DNA from: Phoronis australis
Lineage: Eukaryota > Phoronida > Phoronidae
DNA length: 64,000 bases
Reading direction: 5' to 3'
NCBI GenBank assembly: GCA_002633005.1
Contig: NMRA01000090.1
Coordinates: 381,475 to 445,474, forward strand
This document shows positions 11,931-22,585 of this stretch, one piece after another. The position numbers and the translations under genes were made by a program. The notes beneath the pieces are model-generated. The model was given only the letters and a program-made list of their open reading frames with translations. It did no database searches and was not told the origin of the DNA. Position 1 is the stretch's first letter. Every line of letters starts with the position of its first letter.

Positions 11931-12168
11931 GATAGTTTAAAGTTGGTTGAAATTGTTATTAAAACTAAGAAAATTGCCCAAGAACTGTTGGTCGACAAAA
12001 CAACGAACAAGTAGTAGTTGAAAGTTTTGTAATCGTTTCATGGGAACTGTCATACAAAAGGTTAGCAAACTTTGAGACTTTTTCGGCATTGATGACGCCT
12101 TTGATTTGGGACGTCGTGCTATTGTTGACGTACATTGTACGTAATCATTAGGCCTAATCACTTGTATA

Positions 12169-12897
12169 ATGGACCTAAAAATGGCTACCGGATGGAAATT
12201 AGACAGTTTCCTCGAAGATGTGACATTGTATTTAGCTTGGTGTGTTAGTTGTATTTCTTACTGTGTATTGAGAATGACTGATGGAGTAGTATCTTTTGTG
12301 TGGAGCCTCGTGTTCGGTAACGGAGACCACTGCAGAAACATCGACGATGAAAAATGGTTGGCCGAAGCATTGGATGCTGCCACTGAACTCAATGAAGCAG
12401 AGACTTACCTTGGAGTAAAAGAAATATACGAGGGATACATAAATGACTTGCGCAGCTATCAGGATGAGTTGTTATGCTGAAAAGAGGCAAACCGCACAAC
12501 CCACAAACAAACAGCCCCCGTCGATTATTTCATAGAATGCGAGACGGAAAAGGCGACAAAAATCGAGCTGAACAACGCATGTGAAACCACAGAGCCCCAG
12601 TCACTGGAGACAAGTTATCCAATGTTGGCAACATGCAGTGCTAACAAGCCAGAGAAAACTCAGGTAGAGCACACCGATACTGACAGCGTTTACGGTCGGC
12701 ATCTGGAAAACGTCAAGCCCACTAGTTCCGCGGCGTTACTCCAGAGTGCAATTTGTGCTGCCAAACACGTCACAAGAAGCTTCTGTAGCCCTCAACGCGA
12801 TGCCGAGGACACCACGATTATGAAATCTGGCACCGACAAATCAGGTGACGTTGTATACATTCGTGAGGACGACGGCAACCCATATGGTGTCGCAGAA
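12169..12897 (+). pseudogene. Copy A of the unrecognised 323-codon gene, stopped and truncated
   Basis: It starts at ATG 12169 (MDLKMATGWKLDSF) after the same leader as copy C (TACGTAAT, TAGGCCTAATCACTTGTATA). The frame hits TGA at 12478-12480, where the other copies have CGA (Arg). Beyond it the same frame continues intact to the n at 12898, where the copy breaks off after VYIREDDGNPYGVAE. Either this is a decayed copy or an allele with a single C-to-T nonsense change. The abrupt end is an assembly join, not a biological end. Confidence 0.65.
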
Positions 12898-13869
12898 NTG
12901 GACCTACAAATGGCTACCGGATGGAAATTAGACAGTTTCCTCGAAGATGTGACATTGTATTTAGCTTGGTGTGTTAGTTGTATTTCTTACTGTGTATTGA
13001 GAATGACTGATGGAATAGTATCTTCTGTGTGGAGCCTCGTGTTCGGTAACGCAGACCACTGCACAAACATCGACGATGAAAAATGGTTGGCCAAAGCATT
13101 GGATGCTGCCATTGAACTCAATGAAGCAGAGACTGACCTTGGAGTAAAAGAAATATACGAGGGATACATAAATGACTTGCGCAGCTATCAGGATGAGTTG
13201 TTATGCCGAAAAGAGGCAAACCACAAAACCCACAAACAAACAGCCCCCGTCGATTATTTCAGAGAATGCGAGACGGAAAAGGCGACAAAAATCGAGCTGA
13301 ACAACGCATGTGAAACCACAGAGCCCCAGTCACTGGAGACAAGTTATCCACTGTTGGCAACATGCAGTGCTAACAAGCCAGAGAAAACTCAGGTAGAGCA
13401 CACCGATACTGACAGCGTTTACGGTCGGCATCTGGAAAACGTCAAGCCCACTAGTTCCGCGGCGTTACTCCAGTGTGCAATTTGTCCTGTCAAACACGTC
13501 ACAAGAAGCTTCTGTAGCCCTCAACGCGATGCCGAGGACACCATGATTACGAAATCTGGCACCGACAAATCAGGTGACGTTGTATACATTCGTGAGGACG
13601 ACAGCAACCCATATGGTGTCGCAGAATTGCCCAACACTGCGATATCTTCCCATGCAATCAGCCTTGACGTTTCAGAGAACATCAGCACCTCGGCTTCCTC
13701 AAATGATGCGCAAAATGTTAAACAGGGTTTCTTCAAGAAATTGAAGACGACTTTTAGAAAAAAGGGCCGCACTACCAAAGTCTCCGCAAGCACTTCTTCC
13801 GGCAAGGGCCACCGTGTCGCTCCACGATGGCAAAGAATGTTGTGCTGCATTGCTGCCGAGTATGAATAG
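12898..13869 (+). CDS. Unrecognised 323-aa protein, copy B
   Basis: The A of its start codon is the n at 12898; by comparison with copies A and C it begins MDLQMATGWK and ends CCIAAEYE at 13869. It is one uninterrupted exon. The N-terminal 45 residues hold a hydrophobic, cysteine-bearing stretch (LYLAWCVSCISYCVLR), possibly a membrane anchor. A helical acidic segment follows (KALDAAIELNEAETDLGVKE), then a polar middle with paired cysteines (CAICPVKHVTRSFC), and a basic C-terminus (FFKKLKTTFRKKGRTTK) ending in RMLCCIAAEYE. I know no family with this plan. AATAAA at 14031 is a likely polyadenylation signal. A longer 415-codon reading that begins upstream at 12622 is a chimera across the assembly join. 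Confidence 0.6.
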   Translation, partial: XDLQMATGWKLDSFLEDVTLYLAWCVSCISYCVLRMTDGIVSSVWSLVFGNADHCTNIDDEKWLAKALDAAIELNEAETDLGVKEIYEGYINDLRSYQDELLCRKEANHKTHKQTAPVDYFRECETEKATKIELNNACETTEPQSLETSYPLLATCSANKPEKTQVEHTDTDSVYGRHLENVKPTSSAALLQCAICPVKHVTRSFCSPQRDAEDTMITKSGTDKSGDVVYIREDDSNPYGVAELPNTAISSHAISLDVSENISTSASSNDAQNVKQGFFKKLKTTFRKKGRTTKVSASTSSGKGHRVAPRWQRMLCCIAAEYE

Positions 13870-14689
13870 GTGGAACCTAATGGACTAATTCATAAGCTCT
13901 GTGCTGGGCGCTTTTCGTTTCTTTTGTTGTTTTTTTAGATAGTATAAAATACGTTGGCTGCATATCCATGTATTTCCCACAGCCACCACTTTTCAGTCGT
14001 GAGCTGAATTGTAACCAATGAGTGTGCTTAAATAAAATGCATGGGCAATTCAAGCGTTTCTCTGATTTTAGGCTGATGAGTAAAGATGCAGAACAAGTAA
14101 ACAAAGGCGTTCAATGTTTTGAGTCATTTCACATCAGAAGCCCTACAGATGAGCACGGAAACTTTATTCTCTCACTTGCATTTTTGACTCTTTCACTCCC
14201 AGTGGAAACCGAGCTGCACTAAGAAAAATGAGGGCAAACAAATGCAAAATCGGCACTTTTCACCCCCCAAATCACCACTTTCCTGCCGATGCTCGACTAA
14301 AGCCAACAATAGATTCCGAAAGCAAATTTCCTACCAATTCCAAAAATGTGGTCCAAAAGTACTGTCGACCAAGTAGCTTTTTTGCAAATCTGGCTTGTTT
14401 GAGGGCTACCTGAAATCGCGGCCAATTTCTCAGTTGCTACACAGCGATGCACAACTGCATCAGGGCGCCACCATCTTGAAGAAGAGTGCAGCTACAGCCA
14501 AGAAACTGGCCTTTTTCATTCCCAGGACGTTCACAAATACAAAAAACCACACTCACTTGGCCTACACACAATACTTAACTAGAAAATGCCCCCAAGCCTG
14601 GCCTAGCCCTAGATTTTAACATTCTACTCTGTGCCACCTGCAGGGTCGGCTNACATTGTACGTAATTATTAGGCCTAATCACTTGTATA

Positions 14690-15661
14690 ATGGACCTACA
14701 AATGGCTACCCGATGGAAATTAGACAGTCTCCTCGAAGATCTGACATTGTATTTAGCTTGGTGTGATAGTTGTATTTCTTACTGTGTACTGAGAATGACT
14801 GATGGAGTAGTATCTTCTGTGTGGAGGCTCGTGTTCGGTAACGCAGACCACTGCACAAACATCGACGATGAAAAATGGTTGGCCAAAGCATTGGATGCAG
14901 CCATTGAACTCAATGAAGCAGAAACTGACCTTGGAGTAAAAGAAATATACGAGGGATACATAAATGACTTGCGCAGCTATCAGGATGAGTTCTTATGCCG
15001 AAAAGAGGCAAACCACACAACCCACAAACAAACAGCCCCCGTCGATTATTTCATAGAATGCGAGACGGATAAGGTGACAAAAATCGAGCTGAACAACGCA
15101 TGTGAAACCACAGAGCCCCAGTCACTGGAGACAAGTTATCCACTGTTGGCAACATGCAGTGCTAACAAGCCAGAGAAAACTCAGGTAGAGCACACCGATA
15201 CTGACAGCGTTTACGGTCGGCATCTGGAAAACGTCAAGCCCACTAGTTCCGCGGCGTTACTCCAGAGTGCAATTTGTCCTGCCAGACACGTCACAAGAAG
15301 CTTCTGTAGCCCTCAACGCGATGCCGAGGACAGCATGATTACGAAATCTGGCACCGACAAATCAGGTGACGTTGTATACATTCGTGAGGACGACGGTAAC
15401 CCATATGGTGTCGCAGAATTGCCCAACACTGCGATATCTTCCCATGCAGTCAGCCTTGACGTTTCAGAGAACATCAGCACCTCGGCTTCCTCAAATGATG
15501 CGCAAAATGTTAAACAGGGTTTCTTCAAGAAATTGAAGACGACTTTTAGAAAAAAGGGCCGCACTACCAAAGTCTCCGCAAGCCCTTCTTCCGGCAAGGG
15601 CCACCGTGTCGCTCCACGATGGCAAAGAATGTTGTGCTGCATTGCCGCCGAGTATGAATAG
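14690..15661 (+). CDS. Unrecognised 323-aa protein, copy C (best intact copy)
   Basis: ATG at 14690 sits just after TAGGCCTAATCACTTGTATA and the stop is at 15659-15661; length, order of segments and C-terminus equal copy B. Amino-acid differences from B are few and scattered (for example WCDSC for WCVSC near residue 30, VIREDD region conserved), and the 3' flank is almost identical, with AATAAA at 15823. Near-equal divergence of coding and non-coding parts fits recent duplication or two haplotypes. An intact frame over 970 bp in an AT-rich region, repeated in two copies, argues that it is or recently was translated. Function unknown; no enzyme motif seen. Confidence 0.65.
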   Translation: MDLQMATRWKLDSLLEDLTLYLAWCDSCISYCVLRMTDGVVSSVWRLVFGNADHCTNIDDEKWLAKALDAAIELNEAETDLGVKEIYEGYINDLRSYQDEFLCRKEANHTTHKQTAPVDYFIECETDKVTKIELNNACETTEPQSLETSYPLLATCSANKPEKTQVEHTDTDSVYGRHLENVKPTSSAALLQSAICPARHVTRSFCSPQRDAEDSMITKSGTDKSGDVVYIREDDGNPYGVAELPNTAISSHAVSLDVSENISTSASSNDAQNVKQGFFKKLKTTFRKKGRTTKVSASPSSGKGHRVAPRWQRMLCCIAAEYE

Positions 15662-16430
15662 GTGGAACCTAATGGACTAATTCATAAGCTCTGTGCTGAG
15701 CGCTTTTCGTTTCTTTTGTTGTTTTTTTAGATAGTATAAAATACGTTCGCTGCATATCCATGTATTTCCCACAGCCACCACTTTTCAGTCGTGAGCTGAA
15801 TTGTAACCAGTGAGTGTGCTTAAATAAAATGCATGGGCAATTCAAGCGTTTCTCTGATTTTAGGCTGATGAGTAAAGGTGCAGAACAAGTAAACAAAAGC
15901 GTTCAATGTTTTGAGTCATTTCACATCAGAAGCCCTACAGATGAGCACGGAAACTTTATTCTCTCTTGCATTTTTGACTCTTTCACTCCCAGTGGAAACC
16001 GAGCTGCACTAAGAAAAATGAGAGCAAACAAATGCAAAATCGGCACTGTTCACCCCCAAATCACCACTTTCCTGCCGATGCTCGACTAAAGCCAACATTA
16101 TATTCCGAAAGCAAATTTTCTACCAATTCCAAAAATGTGGTCCAAAAGTACTGTTGACCAAGTAGTTTTTTTGGCAAATCTGGCTTGTTTGAGGGCTACC
16201 TGAAATCGCGGCCAATTTCTCAGTTGCTACACAGCAATGCACAACTGCATCAGGGCGCCACCATCTTGAAGAAGAGTGCAGCTACATCCAAGAAACTGGC
16301 CTTTTTTATTCCCAGCACGTTCACAAATCCAAAAAACCACACTCACTTGGCCTACACAATACCTAACTAGAAAATGCCCCCAAGCCTGGCCTAGCCCTAG
16401 ATTTTAACATTCTACTCTGTGCCACCTGCN

Positions 16431-18978
16431 CTAAGTTCTACCTCACCATGAGTGCCACCATTACCTCCATTGAACGGGTCGAGAATCCTCATCTGTGGCG
16501 ATGTTACACGTTGTGAGTCACAATGACAATTTTATGCTTTTTTGATGAGTGTGATAGAGTGAAATTAGACAAATTTTGTGTAGCTGACTGTCTGCACCAT
16601 TCTTGGTGAAATATCCGGTTAGTAGTTTAATGAATAGAATGGATTCCCAATGGCATTCTACATCGAAACTTGCTCAGAGGAGTAGGAGACACTTTTGTGC
16701 AATGCTCGATTGTTTGCTCGATTGAAGCCAGGATTTGAACCTGGGTCTCCCAAACGCGAGTCCAGAGCTCAAACCGCTTAGCCACACATTCTAAGGAATA
16801 TACTTCCATTTACTGGGAGCTATGGTATCTTTACATACAATCGTTTTAGCAGTGTGACATATGTGCAGTAAGTGCTTAAACAATGTGACATTGTGTCAGG
16901 CATTCTTCCTGTAGAGAGCCTCTGCAAATGCAGTAATTAACAATTAGTTGTTTTTATACATTTGTATATTAATGTTCCTATTCACAGACACAAAAATCTG
17001 ATGCTGGAGAAGAATGGTCCCACAGGCTTGAACGAAAAACACCTGTTTCATGGCACCAGCTCACATCTGATCGACATCATATGTGAACAGAACCTCGACT
17101 TCCGGTTGTCTGGAAATGCCAACGGAACTGTTTTTGGCCACGGTAAAATGCAATCTCGTGGGGGCGCTGTGCTACATTATCGTTACTAGTAATAGAGTGG
17201 GTCTGATGCACTTTTCTACGCTTTGATGAACTTATTTTCGTGGTGTAGTTATTGCTTCCTTCAGCTCCTGTATAGCTATCAGGGCTTGGAATTTTCCGCG
17301 GAAACACGGATTTCCGCTTTTTTCAAATGTTCTGTCCGCGCATTTTATAATATTTCCGCGTAAAAAAAAATCGGATTTGATATAAAATTTCTGCGACAAA
17401 TTCCTTTCTTACCGCGGCGTTGCAGACAACGTTCACCTCGAAAAGCGGAAGTTGCTCTTTATGTTTCGGAGGAACGTAAATTGTCAACATTGCCGGGGCA
17501 TCTGGGATAGCGTGGTGGGATTTTCAATGGCGTCTCGTGTTATTGTAAACCGGCGGCGATAAATACTACGGCTCTGCAGCCAAAAATGTGTGGGTTGGGA
17601 GTGGACGGCTGAGCTAAAAGGACGCAGACGCATGCTACTAATAGTGGTAACGTTTTTTTTTTTTTATAGTCCTCCCGATTTTTCTCGGGGAAAGGTTCAC
17701 ACCGACCATTTCAAGGCTGGGTAGCGCGCATGATTTGGGCCGTAAAAGTTTCCGCGTTTTTTGTCATTGGTCATTCCAAGCCCTGAGCTATCAATGTTGG
17801 ATTCTTAACCACAGAGCTTTGAGGTTTAAAGACGTGGCCTCGCTCATGTGATCTTGAGTTGTTGCCAGGTGAGCAGGCAACAGAGGTCACAGGAAATGTC
17901 TCCACGCTTCTTTTTTGAATTTACAATTTTGGGGTAGGCCAACGGCAATAAACTGTGGAACGTTTTCTTGAGTCACTAATGGTTTTGACGATCTTCTTGG
18001 TAATGGTAATGGAGTGATGTCACAATAAGGAATATTATGAGACTGATTTCATGTGGGGTGAAATGCCATTATATTTCCATTTTTAGCTTTATAGCTGAAC
18101 AGGACGAAATACACCTTTAATTATAGCTCATCTGATGCAAGTTCAGTTGATGAAAGGGCTTTGCAATTTCAATGTTTAACATGTCACATTTTTGTACTTA
18201 AGGAACATATTAAGAAGTTTAATGAAAAATCTTTTCCTTTTTTAAATTCGTTTTTTGTAATTTCAAAAATCTGTTTTCTACCTGTATTCGACGCTGGCTG
18301 CATGCAAAGGTTTTGCTAAGACATGTGCACCCTTTCACTGGTGTTTTTGACGTGTGTATGAAAGTTAATACTTGAAGGGAATAAAGTTTTCTGTGCAATA
18401 GAATTTTTTCTAAAAATCCATGAATTGATAATAAAGTTTTTTGTTTGTATTTTTCTCCAAAATCTGATTTGAGAAGAGCTGACAACTTGTAATTGACTCT
18501 GTGTCATTTTAATATGTTTTGTAAGCATTGTAACATGTGGTGATATAAGTGTCAGGCCTCCTGCACTATTTTTTGTTTCACAGGTGAATTCTCTCCGCCA
18601 AAGCAAACATTATGGTGTTTGTATCCTTTGTTTGAATTGAAATTGGCTACAATGCCTGGAATTCACCCGACGACCAAACTTTCTTGACGACTGAAATTAA
18701 TATGCCGTGACAAGTAACTTAATGTGCCTGGTCTGAAACTATAACCAACTGTCGGTTCTTTCAAACCTTAAAAATTGTCCCTAATTCGAGGATTTTAAAG
18801 GATGAGACCGACTATAACAATAAGTCACCAACATCAAAATTTAGTCCTTGACAGAAAGCATATGTTTCTTGTGCTTTTAAAATTCTTTAGTCTTTAACTT
18901 TTCATTTTTCAGGGACCTACTTTGCCACCTCAGCGTCTACGTCTCATAGTTACAGCTCAAAAACCAGGGCTGGAAGTG
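16431..18978 (+). CDS. PARP-family mono-ADP-ribosyltransferase, fragment (three exons)
   Basis: Exons 16431-16512 (FYLTMSATITSIERVENPHLW), 16988-17142 and 18913-18978 join in phase with good donors and acceptors. Together they encode the NAD-binding part of a PARP catalytic domain. The ART-fold landmarks are the pre-helix IERVENPHLW, the histidine in NEKHLFHGTS, then ICEQNLDFRLSGNANGT, FGHGTYFA with the conserved tyrosine, and ASTSHSYS. The pattern is closest to the PARP7/11/12 group, which attach single ADP-ribose units to proteins. The first exon is cut by the n at 16430. I found no downstream exon with the third catalytic position, so the gene is incomplete here, probably through misassembly. 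Confidence 0.85.
16721..16790 (-). repeat. tRNA-like element (SINE head or tRNA pseudogene)
   Basis: On the minus strand TGGCTAAGCGG (A-box-like, 16774-16784) is followed by GGTTCAAATCC within a perfect five-pair T-stem CCAGG/CCTGG (16728-16744). The 7-bp acceptor stem does not pair, so this is a tRNA-derived repeat rather than a working tRNA gene. The D- and variable-arm lengths resemble Ser/Leu tRNAs. It sits in a PARP intron. Confidence 0.55.
17280..17785. mobile_element. hAT-like MITE, copy 1
   Basis: Ends CAGGGCTTGGAA and its inverse TTCCAAGCCCTG are flanked by an exact 6-bp duplication AGCTAT (17274-17279 and 17786-17791). The internal sequence (TTCCGCGGAAAC, TACCGCGGCGTTGC, CTGGGATAGCGTGGTGG) matches 29753-30171. 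It has no coding capacity. Confidence 0.85.
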
Positions 18979-20519
18979 GTTAGTATATAGATGTTGATCT
19001 AGTTATGTGTTTGTTGGTTCAGTCGTACAGAGGTCAAAAGGCCAAAGGTCAAGCTTTTTATAGTATCCTTGGCATTACTTGCAAACCAGTTGCGACTTAT
19101 TTTTGTGTGCTGTTACTCAAGCGAAATATCTTTTTAGGCACCAATTTTGCTGTTTTAAAGATATTCTCACCAGTTAATTTTAGTAATACAAACTTCAGGC
19201 AACCTATTCTCAAATGGCGATCTTTCCATAACAAGTTTTGGTCGTGATAGACCGGCCCAAAAATCCTCCCCTCATTTTTGGGTCGGTCGAAATTCCTGAG
19301 TCAACCACATGCCTTTATTTGGCCGGTAACATGAGATTTCACGCTAATACACATTATCAGCTGATGGCGTTAAGATAAGAGTTGCGAAACAACATGTCTG
19401 TTTTCACTTTTTCGCTCTTCTGATGGATTTAAACTAATAGAAAATTCGAAATCTTCATAAAATTTTGACATGCTCTCTCTGTCAGTAAATATCGGTGAAG
19501 CTTTAGCTGTCGGTCGCTTCGGTCAGATCAGCCGAGTTTGAAGTAACTTTTAGTATTACTGCGCGGTAAGCGGTTTCCTTTGTTTTGAATTATATATCCA
19601 TTAAGTGTTTAATGTACGCTTATAATTTCTAAGTAAATACACAGAAATTAGTGTGAAATATCAGTAAACCTGAGTTAAAATTCATGAGAAAGTAAATTTC
19701 ACGAATTTATGAATCCGCAACAGTCTTAATTTGCGCAGTGCCACAGTATTCTAAGTAATCGGTTCTAGTGGGTGTCGTGAGCACGTGTGTGAACTGTAAA
19801 GTTTTGTCTTTTTTGCCGTTTCAAAAGGAGAGCGACGGGTGACCGTGTTCAAGCACATAGATTTCTGTAATGACGCTAATTTCAAAAGTTAATGATTTTT
19901 GTCGGAAGTCATGGGGGGAAAATCCGGAAGGAAGTTGGACGGAAAATGACACTTAAATTGTTGAAAATTACCATCTATTTTCCACAAGAATTATCGAGAA
20001 CTTTTTAAGACCACCACATTACAAGCAACGCTGAACGGCAGTTCCACCACGACATAGGTATTTGGTGGTTATACCATCCACTAACAAGCAGTGTCACAAG
20101 TTCTGTATCCGTGTTCGTTAAAAACAAATTTTAGAAAGAGTATATTGAAGCGATCAAACGTTATAAATGACAGGTACGTTATAATGTGACTCAGTTGCAC
20201 TTTTCCTGTACCTTCTAATTGTTTGTATGTTGGGTTAACTAAACACACTTGTCGAAAAAGTGCTGTTCTGTATAAACTTAATGCTGCCGTTGTGTTGACG
20301 TTCAAAGCATCTCATCATTCACTTAAAGGTAGTTCCATTGCCAGACCAGGCGTAATCATCATGTTTATTGCCCCCACAGCCGAGTGGGTAATGAACTATT
20401 GAAATCGCTGATAAAAGTGTGTCAAGTTTATAGTCCCTGTAACCCCCCCAAGATTCTATCATGATCATTTCACCTTATGCAACAAGAATTTTTTTCAGAA
20501 GACTTTTAGATATAGAATT
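18979..20519. other. Gene-free AT-rich stretch
   Basis: I looked here for the missing PARP exons (the block with the terminal YPEYL-type sequence) on the plus strand and did not find them. No other coding exon or clear repeat boundary is visible. Confidence 0.4.
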
Positions 20520-21397
20520 TTGAAGCTTAATTTTTATGCGCCCACATATGTATATGTGGACGCATTATGCCGTCATCTCTGTCCGTCCGTCCGTCCAGGC
20601 GGCGTCCGGCGTCCGCTGCTCTATCTACAAAACCCTTTGACATACGTTCATGAAATTTGGCACATATGTTCCATTCATGAATGGGACGGCATGTGCGAAC
20701 TTTNCAGTGAAATGCTGACCTCTTTTTATGCGCCAACATATTTATAAGTGGACGCATTATGCCCCGTCATCTCCGTCCCACTGGGCGGCGTCTGGGCTGC
20801 GTCCGCTGCTCTATCTACAAAACCCTTTGACATACGTTCATGAAATTTGGGACATATGTTCCATTCATGAATGGGACGGCATGACTGAACTTTCGGACGG
20901 AGTCGACCACCGGTGTGTCCCCTAGTGGCAATTTAATTTTTTACGTTTACCTTTGTATCTTCAAAAGTCTTTAACGGATTTTCATGAAATTTAATATGTA
21001 GGCACCTATTAGTGAGATGACGCTATACTCCCGTTTTCAGATGGATTCGACATAGTTTGCGACACCCAATGGTCACTTTTACTGTTTTTGAGTCTGTTTT
21101 TTTTTTGGCGTCCACCCCTCTATCAACCAAACTGCTCTAAGTATGATTGTGAAAATTGGCATGTATGTTCTTACTGTGAAGAGGACGGTTGACGAGATAA
21201 ATTGCCGAAAAATTATTTCGAGTTCGTTTCGAGTACAAAAAATTAGATCAGTTCCGGGCCCTGGAGGACCCGTGGTTGTTTGTAAATTAGTCCTCAATTT
21301 GCAATTTAAAAAGATTANTGAAGAGGACGGTTGACGAGATAAATTGCCAAAAAATTATTTCGAGTTCGTTTCGAGTACAAAAGATTAGATCAGTTCA
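20520..21397 (+). repeat. Family A repeat with contig joins at 20704 and 21318
   Basis: It begins with CGCCCACATATGTATATGTGG and GTCCGTCCGTCC. It then has CTCTATCTACAAAACCC, ATTCATGAATGGGACGGCATG and the CTAGTGGC modules found at 11 kb. The sections before and after each n repeat each other, so the block probably contains overlapping contigs. Confidence 0.75.
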
Positions 21398-21484
21398 AAG
21401 AATGTTGTGCTGCATTGCCGCCGAGTATGAATAGGTAGAACCTAATGGACTAATTTGTAAGCTCTGTGCTGAGCGCTTTTCGTT
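21398..21484 (+). pseudogene. 3' scrap of the 323-codon gene fused to family A repeat
   Basis: CAAAGAATGTTGTGCTGCAT and the following bases equal the last 8 codons (RMLCCIAAEYE end) and early 3' flank of copies B and C. They are joined directly after GATTAGATCAGTT, which in the 11-kb block lies upstream of the gene. The join deletes nearly the whole gene and implies a deletion or a recombinant copy. Confidence 0.75.
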
Positions 21485-21485
21485 T

Positions 21486-22030
21486 TAATTTTGAAGACTT
21501 GCAACGTTTTCCACTTCGAAACTCGACCTAATTTGAAGTTAGGAACACCAGTTCTGGAAAACGGATAAGTGAATTTCTTTGAAACTTTCCATTTTAGGAT
21601 TTATTAATCAACCTCAAAAATGCTGTCAGAATTTTCCTTTTCAATGCCTAGTTTTTTGTACCGTAAGGTAGATTGTAAGAGAACTGTTTATTTTTTACAA
21701 AAATGTATTTTTGCGAGTCAATTACTAAATGAGTAAACAAAATTCCTAACAGCATCTTTGAAGTTTTCGTTTTAAAAAGGTTTCATAAAAATCGACCAAG
21801 GAATTATATTGCTATGGATGTGCGTTTCTTAAAAATGATATTTTGACTTAAAAAAAGGTGTTAACACAATGACAATAATGGCACATCAATATAAAACATT
21901 TTATAATCTCCGATCTTTATAATTCAGAAAATACGTACTTTTACTGCTTGACCGTTTTTTGACATAGAGTCAAAATGAAGGTCGCTAAATAAGGTTTGAG
22001 ACACCACTAGTTCCGTATCAAGCTACTGTG
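21486..22030 (+). repeat. Family C interspersed repeat, copy 1
   Basis: About 545 bp sharing an ordered series of words with 27372-27930 and 57232-57692: TTATTAATCAACCTCAAAAA, GCCTAGTTTTT, AAAAATCGACCAAGGAATTAT, and a GCTAAATAAGGTTTGAGA end. It is non-coding and the copies have diverged. Confidence 0.7.
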
Positions 22031-22585
22031 TACCACTATGCAAGCCCAATTCGAAACATTGTGCTGGTGTATTCTTGCATCTGCTTTTGAAAGGTTGGTT
22101 AACCTCAATTAAGTCTAAAGCATTTTCTTGAATACTGGTCTCAATAGTGTTAAACAGGGTTTAGTCCAGTTTTAGAAAAAAGTAGCCAATAATACTTACA
22201 AATGTTTTGTTTACAGCTGTTGTGGCATGTGTGCGTGTCATATTTTATTCTTTTATAACTTGTCACTTTGAACATATGCTTTGTGCAAGAGAATGAGTTA
22301 CCCATATATTCACATTTTGATGTTGATGTGATGCAATCACATCAGGCAGAAAAATATAAATCGGTTCATGTTAGTTGAGGTTAGTGTTAACATATAAGTA
22401 AGACTCTGACACACCACAACACAGAAATGCCAGAGTAAGAATTTATTATTTCCACAATTCATAAATGCCATGAACTATACACCAATTGTGGAATAATATG
22501 AACTTGGGTATTTTGATGTAAAACGGTGAATATTAACTACTGTACATACTACTGAAAACAAACTGCCATTGACCAAACTCCATGA

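Larger units (their letters stand above)
12133..16429 (+). repeat. Triple near-identical 1.75-kb unit separated by n's
   Basis: The segments 12133-12897, 12899-14651 and 14653-16429 are the same sequence with small differences: gene, 3' flank with AATAAA, and a tail ending in CTACTCTGTGCCACCTGC. Each junction is a single n and each segment begins or ends at an arbitrary point of the unit. This is the pattern of redundant contigs scaffolded side by side, although true tandem duplication cannot be excluded. Confidence 0.75.

Noticed and set aside
13521-13850. 109-codon minus-strand frame, repeated at 15313-15642
   Set aside because: It is antisense to the conserved 323-codon gene and changes in step with it; a shadow frame.
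12622-13869. A 415-codon open frame
   Set aside because: It runs through the n at 12898, joining the 3' part of copy A to the whole of copy B. It is a product of the assembly join.
16721-16790. Functional tRNA gene
   Set aside because: A- and B-box-like motifs and a T-stem are present, but the acceptor stem does not pair.
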